Positions 29,456 to 44,700 are shown, counted from the first letter of the stretch. The stretch: 64,000 nt of DNA from Camarhynchus parvulus (GCF_901933205.1 NC_044572.1:76071465-76135464); one strand, 5' to 3'. The notes: generated by a model from the letters alone, not told the origin. Program-made: numbers and translations.

Positions 29456-31774
29456 GGCCTGTGATTCCTGAAGATTAGTTTTCCAAAAAAGACAGAGCTG
29501 CAGAAGTCATATTTGCCTCAAGGCAAAATACTTAATCAGAAATATGTTTGGTTTGAGTAATTTCATAGAAAGTTTTTTAGACCATTGCCTGAATTTCTAT
29601 TAGAGTGTTTTAAATCACAGGTTTTCCAGGCCATGTGGGTGTTATATCCATGGAGTTTGAAGTCTGCCTACGCCATGTGTTCATGTCTCAGTGTCATAGC
29701 ATAAGGCACCAAAGTGCCATTGGGTTTTAAGATTCCTGTGCATGGAATGCAAAAACAGCCTGAAGGTTTCAGAGGTTGCAGTGCACTTTACATCAATGTA
29801 CTTTGGGTTTTTCTCTTGCTCTGAGAATTTAAAAATAGTGATATCAGATTGTAGCTAATTTTATTTGTTCTGTTCTCACAGTAGCTAAACTACACTGAAA
29901 AGAGAGTTAAGTGACTTGCGTAGCTTGTAAGTGTCTTGCTTATTTCCTATACTTGAAATTTAATGGTTTTATGTTGTGTAAGCATATAAATTAATATTGA
30001 CTATGTGTAACCCTTAGATAATGGCTTTCTAAAACCTGATGCACATTTGCATGGCGAATGTATTCCCTGAAATGATTTATAGTTATTCTTTTATACTTCA
30101 AATCTTTTTTCCTTTCTCCCAGCCAGTGGAGGAAGAAAAGTTGTCACACTAAAAGCCTGACTTTGTTCTGCACTTGCACATTCAATCCATTTGCTCAGTG
30201 GGATTCCAGCTAAGTATAGAAACAAGAACATCACACTGGGGGATGTAAGCACCTAACAGAGACCTGAAAGATTCCAACCTTAAGCTTTGCTAAAGGAAAA
30301 TTAGCTTAGTGATCTTACTCTGCTGTATCTCAGGCAAGAATTAAAGAAAAATGAAAAGCCTTGTCTTGCTGACTTCAAACTTACTTGATAATATATGTCA
30401 TATTTTAAATTGTTATCTGTATCTTGTATTTTCTTCAAGACACTGAAGGTAGTGTTGAACTTTATTTCTTTTCTTAATCTGCCAGGAGGTTTTTTTGTTG
30501 GCACAACTGGAATATGAGTTAAATATAACTCCTTGCTCTGCTCAGGGGTGTGTAGCAGACCACAAAATTTAGTGCTGTGTGTTCTGCTCTGTACAACGAG
30601 TTTTAGCCTGTTTCTCCAGTAAGCCCACTGCAATTACTGAAGCCACTCAAGGAATGAAGCCTCTCACAGTTCAAGTCAAGGCTTTGATTGCACCCTATTT
30701 TGTCTAGCACTTGGTCAAAGATGTACTGAATTGTTTCAGACACTTGTTTTTTTCTTTAATCACAAGTGAAAGGAGTAAGCACATACAGTGTTTGTTTCTC
30801 CCTAGTAATAATAACTTCTGTATAGTGGGAGACATGACTTAAGAAATAATCTAAATAACTTTTTCAGAAACAGCATTTCAGCAGTTTAATTTGGTTCCCA
30901 GAAGTTGTTTCCTAAAAGTTACCTCTGTCAGTCACTGGCAGGACTGATGAATATATAACCAGTCTTTCCTTAGCAAGCACTGAAAATACGTCTGTTAGTT
31001 AAACTGTTTTCCTTTCTCCTGTGCCCAAATTTTATAAACATTTTAGCTTCCAGAGGATCATTTTGGATCATTCTGTTAGCAGAGATTATAATTAGGTGTA
31101 TTGTAACTGGATTTGTGATACTACACTGTAATTTTCAACAGAACAATTGAGAAAATATTAATAATGATACAAAACAGATGGACAGCTCATACTAACTATA
31201 TTCTTCATTAAGAATTACACAAATTGCAAGATTATGAAAGACATCTGTAGGAGTCCAGAGCATTCAGCATCTTTTAAGAGATACAACACATGGATGTTTT
31301 CAAATAAAGTAATTGGTATCTGAAATCACTTAATAAGATTTTTATTTCTGACCAAGAATAAAATATGCACTGGTAAAGCTAAGCCATTTCTGGAGGGTAA
31401 GTGTCTAGTCTTGATTAGTAAGTATATCAGTAATATCAGTAAACTCTTACACAACAAAGCAAGTATGCAGGATGAGGAAGCCAAGCTGGAGACCAGACAG
31501 AAATAAGCAAAGTTAGTGGGTTGTTCTAAAAACTAGCTAGATGATGCTTGATGCTGCAATAGTATCTAGTAGAAATTGCAGAGCCAATTCTCATTTTAGA
31601 ACAAACAGATAAATCACTGACCTGAGCCAAAAAACCTGCAGAAATTATCCTAATCTTTGTAAACAGATTTTTCTTATATCTCTTGCTGTCACTGTGAGAA
31701 GGTGAATGTTTCTCTATTTGATTGAAATAAGCATAGTTACAGTCACTGATGGAATGAGGCATGTTTTATTTTAC
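29456..31774. other. Non-coding stretch
   Basis: No gene or transposon is recognised. A 110-codon minus-strand frame at 30301-30633 has no recognised motif and is treated as chance. Confidence 0.5.
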
Positions 31775-31985
31775 TAGTCCCATCCTACCTGACCTTGAAT
31801 GTTTCCAGGGGTAGGGCACCCACAACCTCTCTGAACAACCTGTTCCAGTGTTTCTCCACATCATTGTAAAAAGCTTCTTCCTTGCATCCAGTCTAAATTT
31901 GCCTTCCTTTAGTTTAAAATCACCATCCCTTTTTCAAAATCAACAGGCCTTAGTAAAAGATTTGTCACCACCTTTCCTATAATCA
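31775..31985 (-). mobile_element. CR1 LINE 3' fragment, minus orientation
   Basis: Blocks include 'cctgaccttgaatgtttccaggggtagggcacccacaacctctctgaacaacctgttccagtgtttctc'. After them come 'cttccttgcatccagtctaaatttgcc' and 'caggccttagtaaaagatttgtcacca'. They match the reverse complement of the avian CR1 tail in order. The extreme 3' terminus (left side) is missing, so it is a truncated or eroded copy. The right edge is approximate. Confidence 0.92.
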
Positions 31986-32847
31986 CCCGATGTTATCTGC
32001 GGTAGAAGACAGGAGTTTTGCAGCATATCTCACTTGTGCTTTTCCCTGTGATCTAATGGTAAAACTGGTCGGTAACCCCATGGCCTTACTTTGCCTCTTT
32101 TGTTTTTCTGTTGGTGATTGGCAAATTCCTTCGCCTTTTTCTCTAGGAGTTCTGATAAAAAAGATACAAAATTATTTCACCCTTTCTATTCCTTGACATT
32201 TTTTCCAGGTCTCTTCTACAATATTGTAGCAATAATGTTCTATTTTTCCTGGAGTAGCCTTGGGAATCAGAGCATGGAACAACTCCAATAGTGTCCTGGT
32301 TTGTGCCCCTCCATTTTGTCCCAACTCCAACTCTGTTTTGATTTTACACAGAAATGCCAAGTAAAACACCTGTACTGGCAGGTGTCATTCTGGAGATGAG
32401 AATTATGACATTAAATTGAAATGGGTGAGGAAGGCAAATTAATTAAGCACTTGATTAAGTACTCTATCTTCAGAAAAGAGGCTTGTTGTTTTTTTTTTTC
32501 TTACAGGATCTCTCATCTCTAAATTCAGGTTTCCTGCAGTGCAAGAATATGAATGTGAATAACAGAAAGTTGAAAAAAGTGTTACTGCCAATGAAAAATA
32601 AATTAAAAAATATTTTCTTGATAAAAATTTAATTGTAGCTTTGCAAGGATATGAAGTTGGCTGCAGCTTATCTGTGTTTCTGTCCTGTGTAAAGTCACTC
32701 AAGTAGAGTGAGTAGAGGTTCAGATCTCATTTTATCTGACTGCTGCTTGCATGTAGATTTTACCCCATGAAATTTGGCATGCCTCATTTTCCTGCCTGTA
32801 ATATGGAAATAATAGCCATTTTCGTCCAGGGAAGGTTGATCCTCAAA

Positions 32848-32879
32848 AATACATTTTTAATACATTTTTTAATACATTT
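32848..32879. repeat. Three tandem AATACATTTTT-like units
   Basis: Three consecutive 10-12 bp copies of AATACATTT(T)n are present. It looks like a small slippage-type expansion and explains the repeated LIHF/LIHF residues in the overlapping open frame. Confidence 0.85.
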
Positions 32880-35800
32880 CCGTCTATGCAGAACAGGGGC
32901 TGTCTCTTTGCAATGTGTAAGGAGTGATTGTGCAGTGCAACACATAAAGGGGTCTTCATGTTGTCTGTCAGTATCACCACCAGCTTCTGTGAATAGAAAA
33001 ACATTTTGCAGCTGGTGTGGTCTTGACAAGAGTGTGAGAATGATACTGACTTTTAGAAAGCAACTGTTCCCATTTCATGTTTTAGTCATGATACATTTTA
33101 CATACCTTGTGAAACAGAATTGTGCTCAACACAGTGGCATGTCTAATATATATTGTTCAAAATGACTCTTTCAACTTCAATTTTTTAAGATGCTATCTGG
33201 TGTTTTGTAAATGAGGCTGACTGTAAATTGTAGGTCCTGCATCACATTAGCGTTATAGGAATAATACCAGCACAGTTTATTTGTGCTAGAATCACAACTA
33301 TTAATAACTCTGTTGAATAGCAATGTTAGCACTGCATTGCTTACTCAAACCTCTGGGGAATGCTAAGCAATCAGCAGCTTTCAGGTACTTCAGAAAATGT
33401 ATTTCTTACAATTGCCTTTTTTTTAATTGCATTTTCTCCAGTGGAAATTTTCAGGGTTTATATAAAAAAAATAAATAAAGCAAAAGTGTTTTCAAAGAAG
33501 CTTAATTTTGTATCAAGTGATAAACATTTACATTTGCAAATAAAAAAAATGATACTGATATGGTTGTAGACAAACCTTGGCTTATTCTTTAATACAATTG
33601 ACCAGTGGAGAACGCATTAGAAAAATATAATTAATTATTGAGTTATTGTTAGTTCACAGTTTTGTAAAAAGACAAACAAGTAAGCTAGCTTTATGTTTCT
33701 TTTTACATTTTTGATATAATTTTTGGGGGGTTTTGGTTCTTGTTGTCTAAAGGTGTTAACTCTGTGTCTCACCACAGCACTCCTGAGAAGGGATTTTTTG
33801 TTCAGACATTCTTGTTAGCTGTTATGAGAAAAAGTTGGTGTTAATACCACTGTTACACTGCTCTTTCCTTTCCCTGAGAGATTTTTTTAGCAAAATGCCC
33901 TCTCCCTCAGTTCCTTGAATTCTGACGTGTGTGTGGGTTTTTTGTTTTTGTTTCCCAGCAGCTAAGGAGGCAGTAGGTTTGATTTGGCAAACCATTTGGA
34001 AAAGGAGGAGTGGAGAAGTGCCCTGTAACCATTGAACAGTAAGTGCCAGTTTTACTGCTATTTTAGCCACAGAAGTAAATAGGATATGCAGATGGATTGG
34101 CATGAAACTTTTATAATACTGAGACGCATACAAAAATGTGCACACCTAGAAGTATAACTACTCTGAAATACTTAAAAAAGAAGGCCAAGAGATCTGCTTG
34201 GATGTAATTATGCATCAGGTCATGAGCAGCGTTGAGGTATACAACATAAATTATTGAAAGCCAAAACTGAAAAGTACCTTAAGTGGCATTCTGTTAAATT
34301 GATTTGGATACTAAGTAGTTTGAAATATTCAATATCCAAAGCCTCTAAAATTAAAAAACGCAGTTTGGATGTGTGCACGCTACTCTGCCCTTGGAAACTA
34401 GGAACTAATTGAATAAAGACATGCCTGTCAACAGTATTTGCATGCTATTAAAAACACTGCTCTGCTTTATAATAAAAATGACTGTCAGCTTTGTTTGCAG
34501 CATGCCTGTCTGTTAATTTTAATGCTTTTTTGCTTCATGTCAAATTAAAATTTCAATTTCAAAATGCAGGTGTTAACTGCTTTCAATTTCTCCACAGTAG
34601 AAAATATCTCTGTAGCAAAAAGCACTATATAACAATGAATATTACAGGATAGATTTGGATGTGAGAAGCTGAGCTATCCTAATGACACCAATGAGTGAAG
34701 CTTGGCCTTAGAAGCGTTTAAATGTATTTGTGAGTGTATTATGCACTTAAACTGTTGTTTGAGGATATAACACAAGAAAAATATTTAAACTTTACACTTA
34801 GTATATAAAGCATTAAAAAATTGATTATTGAACAAATTAGTTTAAAGTGAAATTTTTGCTTTTCTTGCAATTGAAAATATTACAGCAGCTGAGGCAAAAG
34901 TTGATAGCACTAGGTTGTACTTTTGTTAGCTGACAAAATATGAACTTGGCTTTAATATACTCTAGTGTATTTTGTTTATACACAAGTGCAGGAAAGGAGA
35001 ATGCCGTAAGACCTTCCTGACAGTGGAACAAACTGCTCCCTGCATGTTTTTGAATATACAGAACATTGATCCTCTTAGATCAGCAAACAGCATGTAGAAA
35101 ATTAAAAGAACAGTGCCATGTTTTAGTAGAATAGGACTAGCTGGAAAGAGTGTATTTTTTTTTAATGTGGATGTAGCTAGGAAGCAGATTAGACCCAGTC
35201 AAACCCATCTTCTTGTTCACTGTTAGTTTATGTATGGCTCTCAGCTATGTTTTCTCTCTCATTTTTGTACCATGTCTGATGCTCATTTGTTTCCTTTGGA
35301 AGTCATATGCAGTGCAATAGCCAGAGAAAGACTGATTCAGCTAAAAAAGATGAAGGGTTTTCTGTCCATTAAGTGAACTAGATTGAATTGAAATGGTAGG
35401 AAATGAGAGGAAAACCAGAGGAAGTGGACCACAAATGTAACCGTTTCGGAGTGTTGAAGGAAATCCTCTGTCTTGCCTAGCTGCAAACTTCTCCCATCCA
35501 CAAAATTTAGTTTCAATACTTCTGCCTCTGAGGGATTGCACACCTTCCTCTGCTGTCTCCTTGGGTTTTGGATGGAAGCTAACTTCAGCTCCTGAGTAAT
35601 GAATACTGGTTTGCTAGAGAGGAAGGGCGGAACTGAAAAAGTGAGAAAATTGATAAATTACACAAGCTACAAGGGTTGTGGGATTTTAATGGAACAATAA
35701 GTGGTGTGTTTTTTTTTTTTTTTTTTGATAAATGTTGCATATTTTATGAATTACTGTGATATTATAGGACATCTCCTGTGGCTGGTAGAAATATGGCTTA

Positions 35801-38526
35801 AGAAATTATCTGAAAGCAAGTTGCCATGGGGATGTAACTGCAATACTGTATTAGTAATCGATGTCAAGGCTGTGCTGTACACAGCAGTCACTGAATTGCA
35901 AGTATCATAGAGGTGAAACCAAAAGATTTCAGTAAGATGTTGGAGAGAATGATGAAGATTGCAAGGCTTATAATCCCTTTACCAGAATTTTGTGAGCAGT
36001 AAATAGCTGATGATCTTATTTTCAGAAACAAAATTCTGATCCTAGGTTACTTGTAAAAATCCTGCCCTGCCTAGCAGGATCAGAAGAGTTGCTATCTGAG
36101 GGTTTTCCTACACACTTGGCACTAATTATGCTTTTATTAAAGAATTTAATTTGAAGACATGTTACAAAGTACTGGTGTTATGGGCCTCTAGAATATTTTC
36201 TTCTCTATTTCCCTAAAGACTATTTTTCAGGACACAACACGTATGATGAGTTTGTGTCAGGGATAAAGACTGATTACTTTGACATTAGCTGTTTGAGGCC
36301 TTGCCTGTGCATATGAGAAGGTTCATGGTTACTGAGAGTGTTCAGTCAGTGATGAACAGTTGTTCTGATGGTCTGTAATTGTGCAGAGTGGGAGTATATT
36401 GACAGCAGTAGTACATAGCTGTTACTGTGTTTATTTAAGTAATACTGATAAACTGAAATGAGCTGGATTTTTTGTGTGTTGATGTTATTCTTGTGATTCA
36501 TGGTATTTTGACATGTAAATTTTTGATGCATTGGATTTTATGGTTGAGTGTTGAAATAGATAGAAGTAGAGCTGCACCATAAATTGTTTGCTTTCAGTCA
36601 TTTATTTTTGTACATATCAAACGATTCTCATCTTGTAGGTTGTGTCTTACCACTAGCATGTGTAGTCAGCTTCCCTGGAGTCTCATTTCCTTTCTCCCTG
36701 GTGAAAATAAAAAATTAATTAGAAAAAAGTATGGTCTCTAGTGCATTACTTTCATAACACCATTGCTAAACGCAGCTGTAGTAGATGAGAAGGAACTCCA
36801 CCTGTCTATAACTTTATTCTAAAACATTGCTTATGAAGAGGTGGTGTAATTGTTTTGGTTTTTTCTTTGCTTTCAAGAGAAAATGTATGTGCATCAGAAA
36901 GTGAATTTTAGAAATGCAGAGAGATTTTTCCCTGTATTTAGAATGCCTGTGTTTACAATAAGATAGTGTATGTATATAACCAGATTGCATAAAAAATGTT
37001 TTGATTTATTACAATCCATATAATAAAAAGAGTGGACGGTAGAAGATGAAAGGGAGGAGAAAACCTCACTACAATCCACAAGATGTTTAGCTATATAATT
37101 GAGATTTTGGTAAAATTTAGTAACTGACAGTAGAAAATTGGCTTTCTTTCATGTATATATAAGGCAAAAGACTTGGAGGGTATGGTAAAAATTAATAGGA
37201 TATTTACTAAGAAGAAATTATGGCTAGGTAGTGTTCAGGACCAAATATTATTGACATATATGAGTGCTTTGCATTTGTTTTTATCTCTTAGCTAAAATAA
37301 GTTAATTGTTTCTTTCAGTAGTCTATGAACACAGCATATTTGAATGATTTTCTATCCAAGGTATGTTAAGGGCATCCTACAGTCTATATATAGCATATAC
37401 TTATCCTTTAATAATCTTTTTTAAATGGGAAAACTACATACCAAATGTCCTTGTTCATGCATTAAACTCTTGTTTCCTCATAGCAGGCTGTATTTCTCAG
37501 ACATTTGTTTGACCACATGCTGAAATTAACAGGGCTGAACTCCACCTCTTGATAATATATTGGTCTGTTCTTGACCTTTTTTTACAGAGGGAGATGTCCC
37601 TGATGGACAAAATCCCTGGTATAGTGCAAATAAACTGGGATGAGTTCTTAGAAAATTGGCTTACACATGTATGAGTGTACATGTGGTGTCTGAGAACAAT
37701 ACAGGCAGCACTGGCCTTTAACCCAAATGCTGGTCATATTGTGGAGCCCAAGCTCTGTCCTTTGCTGTCAGAGCTGGAGAGATGCTGTTCACAAAAGGAA
37801 TTGCTCTGATGCATATTTCCTGTTTACAGACAGAATAACTGGAAATGTCAAGTTATGTTGGACGTATTTTGAATCCTGATTAAATTTTTCCTCTTTATTT
37901 TTTGCCTTTTTTCTTTTTAATTATATATACATTATGTAATTCAACTAGGCTTTGTATGTTTCTAAAGAAAATATAAACTCAGATTCTGAAATATAAAATC
38001 TAAAAACAAAACCACACGACCCACTTTTTATTAATTTAAAATTTGGAGTCCAAATTGATCAATATAAATGATTATGAAAACATTTGTAGAAGACAAGACT
38101 GCTGTTTAATGAATTTCAGTCCTTTCCCCAGTGTTTTCCAAGAGTAGTGTTTGTAGTGCAGTATAACATTGAACTCCTTTTTACTATTTTCTCTCTATTT
38201 GTATAACTAACGGAAGTCAAGAATATCTGTTTTCATGAAATGTGGTAGAAAGTGTTAGGTAAATTGCTACAAAAGCTAATGTAATCTAGAAAACTTAGAA
38301 CTCACTATTTTATAAATTTCATACCTTATAGAAATAGGCTCTCTAGATTACAAAAACAGAATATTTAATTCTTTGGAATAGTAAAACAAATGACTGCCTT
38401 TTTTGCTTTCTGTTATTTAGAGGAAATACTACAAAATATTATGACTCTAATAATTCATCAGTGTCAATTCAGAATTGTTTTAGTTCTTCAGTATTATTTA
38501 TTTTCATTACCTTTGGATTAAGCACT

Positions 38527-38556
38527 GAATATTCTTTACTGGAATATTCTTTACTG
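38527..38556. repeat. Perfect 15-bp tandem duplication
   Basis: GAATATTCTTTACTG occurs twice head to tail with no mismatch and is followed by a partial third start (GATATT). The identity suggests a fairly recent duplication. Confidence 0.9.
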
Positions 38557-41529
38557 GATATTTTGTTCAGTCTGTGTATCTTTTCATGTGTCTCTTTTCC
38601 TTCTCATGTGTAAATCTGCATTATTGCAATAATCATATAAGAGCCCTTCATTTTCATGCAAGGGGCAGGCACAAGTGCTTAACACCTGTCAGTGTTGCTT
38701 AAATCTGACACAGGTATCTTTTACAGACTGTTCAATATCAAGATGTGTACAAACCCAATAATGTCAGCACCTCAAAATTCAGAGTTTTAGAAACAAAACT
38801 TATATTCAAGTTTTAAATTTACACCAAGCTGCATGATGATGCTGGTGATGATGGTGTGTAGGAGGTGATTTCATAACCATGAAAAAAAATGCAGCTTTGT
38901 TCTGCTCCTTGAAAAGTGATGTTGCCTCAGAAAACAAACAAACAAAATATTTCATGTCTGTTTTTCCCACATAGGATGGGGTTTGGGATGGAAGATAGTT
39001 GCAATTCAAGCTCTTATTCCATCAGCCATCACCTGGGGTTAAAGATCAGCTGGGGTTAAAGAGCGGGCCCTTATTCTCCTATTTGCTAAGTTGCCTTAGC
39101 CTCCTGTGCAAACAATTTCTCTATGAAGAAGAAAGAGGTTTAAAGCTTCCTTAATGCTATTAAATCTGCATCAGATCAGGATTATGAACTTTTATTAGCT
39201 TTTAAAGCTTTTCTAATCACTGTGGGTAGTTTTTGGTTTGCTTGTTTTTGGCTTTTTTTTTTTTATAATGATCTGTCTTCTGCTGAAGATTGTTGCTTGT
39301 TGATAACTGAATCCTTTTTATTCTTAAAGGCTGATAAGGTTTTGCTAGTAATCTCACAAGCAACCCAATCCATACTTAGTAACAGTAGCTCTGTGTTAAA
39401 ATATGTGGAAATTCATGTACTCTTAACAATGAAATATTTATTACCTTTAATCAAAAGTAGCAGGTTACAGATGAAATTATAGGTGCACAATTTTAGTTAT
39501 TATTTATCTTGATTGTTTTCATTCTATATATTCCAAGCCTCATTAAAAAAAAAAAAAAAAAAAAACCAAAAGACAAAAAATCAAAACCAAACCTGGAAGC
39601 TGTTGCACATTAAAATTTCTTTTTCATTGTTCTATCTCTCTTTAAATTATTCTCTCTCTAGTAACTCTGCTGAATGGCTACTTTCATAAGTAGCACATAA
39701 CTTATTACAACTTGCTCAAAGATAGTTTTCATGTTTATTTAGGTAGCTTAGTCTACCATTTTCATGACTTGCTTGAATAGAGTTCTATGAATACAGTGTA
39801 AGAACTGTTGAATAAGGCTCAAAATGGAAATGAGATACAAGTCCTTGCTTAGATATGGATCCTTGCTGTGAAATTATTTCCATCTTAAAATGAGAGTGCA
39901 ATTTTGCTAGTCCTTCAGTTCTTTTTCTGGTGCTCATTTAGTGATGCTCAGCATCACTAAACCCTCATCCTGCTCACTTGCAGAAAAAAAGCTAACTTCA
40001 GAAAACATGCAAGTTGCAGTTCGAGGCTCTCTCTGAATGCAAAGAGTCCAATTTTTTTCTATTAAGCACACAGTGAATGATTTTTTTAACATCTTCAATT
40101 CGCAGTAGAAAGTCTCGTATAACATATCATGCTTTTAGAAACAATATCAAAATGTTCTTACAAGGTCTCACTTGTTGTGAGACTACTATTGTGACAATGG
40201 AAGACAAACATTTTTTGAAACTTGAATTCTGCATTCTTAAGTTCTCCTGGTGAATTTATGCATATAATCTTATCTTATGTGTATAAAAGCCATTCTTCTA
40301 GCACCATAAAACACCAATAATGTGATATTTGAAATGTTCTGTTTTAAGCTAAGTTTTAGTCAGAAAAGCCAGTTAATGTGAATGAGCTTTTCTTTAATAG
40401 GCCTAGAGTTAAGTAACTCTTTTTTTGTTTGCTCAATCAGAACCTAAGGCATGATCCTACTGATTAACCTAGATTCTCCTTCCCCTTCTGTTTCTGAGGA
40501 TTTGCTGGTGTTATGGCTTGAACGTTAAATCTCTGTTTATCTACCTGTTTATACGTTCCTGTGAAGTTGTCAGGACAAGAATGAAGGCTAAAATTTTCAC
40601 AAGCATGAAATAAAGTTGCATATACAAAGTCTGTGGCCATCAGTGGGATTAGTATATTTAACACAGTTTGCTATTTAAGTCTTAAACTAGTTTGTGAAAA
40701 TTGTCCACCGTATGAAACTCTAATTAATCTTATGACCATTGATAAAGTCTGATTTTGGTTTAAATTAAAAATAACTTTTCTAGAATAACAGAGAACTTTT
40801 TAAGGAAGAACTGAGGTGACTTGTATCTAGACAAAAAAAAAAAAAGGAGGAGTAACACAAAAGTTATAAATGCCTACCTGGGCTGGAATGAAGAGCAGGC
40901 TCTCTGCCTCACAAAAGGAGCTTAGGAAAAACAGTAAAGAACAACCTGGAATAAAAGCATGGAAATAAATCTTTCTGCTCTGAAAAGATGAGGGAGAATG
41001 AACATGATTTTGTGTGTTTTAGTATTAGCACAAAACTAGTTTCTTAAAGATTAATATAACAGCATTAATTAATTAATATAGTGTAATATTATGCTTTCAA
41101 AGACACTGTTACATGAATCAAAATTGAAAGAGTTGGATTTTTTGCTGTTGTTTTGGTCTCATTTCGCCTTCCTGAGAATAAAAGTTGTGATGATATGCAT
41201 AGATGTTAGAAAAAACAAGGTATCAAATAGTCAGACAAACACAAGAAAATGTCACCGTCTTCTTCATGTCAATATTGACTTCCACTGATAGCTGAACACT
41301 GTTATTTAATGAATACGCTGTCATTTTTATAGTTATTTTTACCTGTTTTACAAATACCATGTTGTGTAATGTACAGTTTCTTAAGACAGGAAAGACATTC
41401 CACTCATCCTGTTTATGGATTCTCCTCCCCTTAAAGAAAGAAAAAAATATGCATATATGTATACAATGCAAACCAGCATGCATACAAGAGAATTTTCACT
41501 TTCTGGTAGAAAAAATGCAAGATAAAAGA

Positions 41530-41750
41530 ACCACAGACTGGGCCAGTTTGGAATGAAGCACAGTGGGTTATCTGGTCCAGCCTCCCAGCTCAAGCAGGGT
41601 CATCCTAGAGCACATCGCACAGGATTTTCTCCAGATGGTTCTTAAATACCTCCAGGGAGGGAGCATACACAGACTCCACAGCAATTCATTCCAGTGCTTG
41701 GTCACCCTCACAACAAAGAAGTTCTTCTTGATAGTGCCTATAAACTGTTT
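41530..41750 (-). mobile_element. CR1 LINE 3' fragment, minus orientation
   Basis: The + strand reads 'tggtccagcctcccagctcaagcagggtcatcctagagcacat', then 'caggattttctccagatggttctt' and 'atacctccagggagggagc'. It continues with 'ccacagcaattcattccagtgcttggtcaccctcacaacaaagaagttcttcttgat'. This is the reverse complement of the same CR1 tail type that is present in sense orientation at 16860-17053. Both share the 'hundred-odd base gap then cctccaggga' architecture of the family. The copy is truncated at its right (5') end and has moderate divergence. Confidence 0.94.
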
Positions 41751-44700
41751 TTAATGATTGAGATTTTTGGTCATGGAATTTTTTTTCTTTTTTTCTTTTA
41801 TTTTTTTCTGTCCATAGCTTTGAGCACTGGAAATGGAAAACTGGGCAAAAATTAATTAATCGGGGAAGATTTAGTTAGAAATTTAAACAGACTAGTATGA
41901 CTACTGAAAGTTGGAAGCTTGTAGGAATTTTGTTCACATAGGTACACACCTGTACAATATGCATATCTAGTGGAGACATCAGAGTAGTGAGGTTGTGTGG
42001 TTAAAACTGATTCTAGTACGTTTGGCAGAAGAAATGTCACAGGAGCAATCGAAGACTTAAGGACATCTGAGTTAAAGTGAGATGTGATAATTATCTTTTC
42101 CTTATTTGCCTTAGATTTTCTACAAGTACACTGAAGCTCAGTATCTCTGGTAGCATTACCTAGGTAGTCTCAGCTTAAAAGAGTAGTACTCATAGTCATC
42201 TGGGCGGTGTGGACTTTGCAAGACTTGACTGTCCAAAAGAGCCCCTATATGCTTCTGGAATGATCTGTGGAATTCATCTGCTTCTCTCACACGTCTCTGT
42301 GAAATTGAGCCATTCCTCTTGGCTCTGTCTCTAACTTCTCTGTTGCCTCTTGTTTTGCCATATTTGCTGTTTTCTGAACAATTATTCAGTTAGCCTAACT
42401 CAGACAACAAATTTCTCTGCAGTTAAACAGTTGTGTGCAGCCTAGAAACACCCTCCCCCCCCAAAAAAATACTGTACATTATGCATTATTAAGATTTCTG
42501 TAACAAGATTATTATTAAAAGTGTACGTGATTTTAAGAAGTTTAAAGTGCAGTGCTGAGCTGCTAGCAAAGAACAAGAGGTAAATGCCTTTAACTGCTTC
42601 TGAAGCCTCAAACATCTGCATTAGATCTCTCTTCCATTTATTTTTTGCTAGTCTGTGGGATGCTACCATAATGCTCAGAGGAGCTCTTGCTATTCATTTT
42701 TGAGAAATAATTTGTTAGGACAAACAGTACCTGTGGACTATACACAAGTGGGTTATTGCAAGTTCTTTCTATTTAAATTAAGTAATTGCTCATCAGTGTC
42801 TCATGTATTTTCTTTGTTCCCTGATTGGTGACCTGACCTTAATGTATGGGAGGAATGAGTCAAGAAATCAGTGTGATCTTTTTCTGCTAGGCAGTTCCTT
42901 GGGAAGAGAAATACCACAGAAGAAAAGCCTCTGCTGCTTTGGGAATAAAAAGGGACCTTTGCACTACCTTGCATACCTGTATTACCCTTGACTAGTACAT
43001 GGACCTCAGATATAAATGTAGATAGTTTCCTCTCTGGTTGAGGAACAGAGAGAGACATGAGTCAGATTAATGAATCATCTCTCTGTGTTACACAGTTGTT
43101 CCTTTCACATCAGGTAATGGTTAGCATGACTGCATGTGCAATTATATTTACAGAAACAGTGGCTGGATTTTATCTGACTAATTGTGTTTTTACTGTGTTG
43201 TGCTTCTGACAGTCACTCTCTGTGCAAATCATTTGGGTAGAGTTGCAAAAATATTTCTTCAGTCATTGGTTATGTCATTTCACTTCTTTTGTCCTGTAGT
43301 TTCCATATCCCTGCTTATGATAAGCAAAATAGCTTTTTATGCCAGGTGAGGATGGCACTGAATCCCTTAATATTGTTTTAATGTCATGTTTAGATTATCT
43401 GTTCATTGTAGCCTGTGTACATGCAGTGCTCATTATCTGCCTCTGTACATGCAGTGCTGTTTGCAGATAAGGAACTTTATCAATCTTGTTTGAAAACTTT
43501 TCAGATCCCTTTCTGTTCAAGAAAGATCTGTTTCATAACTCATTTAACTCTCATTCATAAAATGTCTTTGGTCATCAGGGTACCAAATCCATTGATTTGT
43601 AATACTGTTTAATAATTTCCTGTTCCTATTTATGAATATAAGAATGCTTTCTAATAGCCATCTAAAATTTTTTTTTTTTCAAAAATAAAGGAATATTAAA
43701 TAATCTCTAGAGGTAACCACTCGCATTTAGTGTAAAAGACCACATAGCAGAACACAGCTCATCTTGCGCATCATCTAACCAAAGCATCAATTAGATAAAC
43801 TTTTAAAAATCTTGCTATGACAATACAACTTTGATTGCATAGTGGTTCTGATACATTTTCAGCAGGTGAGGATTTTATGTGACCCATCTGTTTGGGTCTG
43901 GCAATGATAAACCCTGTTCTAATGAAAATTTCAAGGGCTGATAGTGTTTTGTTATGGAGCATTGATTGTATATAAAAATTGAATATTTTTGAATCTAAAA
44001 AAGACTACACTCCCCAAAAATTTTTTTAAAATTTTATCATTGTTCTTGATTAAAACAAAACCATTTGTCCTTGAATGACATTTTTTTAAAATAGTTAGAG
44101 TGTTTTGTGGTTTTTTGTGTGTTGTTTTTTTTTAATGATGGTTTGGTTTTTAATTTTTGTATCATATTCGGAGTCAGGGTGCCTAGAATCCTTTATTTGC
44201 ACTATTTAGAATGAATCTCTTTGGCTATGCAAGGTGCTGGATTAGTCACCTAGTGTCATGTGGTTGGTTTTCATTTTTGTGAATGGTGCTTCAGTTAATG
44301 CTATCCATTAGGAAATCCATTAAAGCTTGTGTTTAGTGATAAGCTATGCACAGTCCCAGAAGAAAGTACTTCTGAATTCACATTTATTTTTACAAATTCT
44401 GTGAACTATTAAATCTGCTATTTTAAGACATTGGTAAACAACAATCTTGACTGTCTATTTTATTTTTCAAGAAAAGGAATGGTAAATCAGATGCTAGCCC
44501 AGTAAATATACAGGAGTTTCTTTTGCCAACATTAAAACCTTCTGAATGTTTATTTTTCTGTCGGCTATTTATCTTCTAAGCCTCTTTTGGCTTTTCACAC
44601 TTCGTTCATCTTCGTGGTACAGCTAGGTAGGATTCCAGTGGGTTTTTTTTCCCAGTGAAGCCCAACTAGATAAAACACATGACTAATCTCCTTTAATCCA

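Larger units (their letters stand above)
31986..41529. other. AT-rich non-coding stretch
   Basis: There is no supportable gene. The 132-codon + frame at 32767-33165 has no recognised domain. Part of it (LIHFLIHF) comes from the short tandem repeat at 32848-32879. Other contents are 15-bp tandem copies at 38527-38556, a directly repeated CTGGGGTTAAAGA near 39033-39062, a 21-A run near 39545-39565 and a GATGATG-rich patch near 38830-38856. Two stretches look less decayed than their surroundings and are listed as findings. Confidence 0.5.
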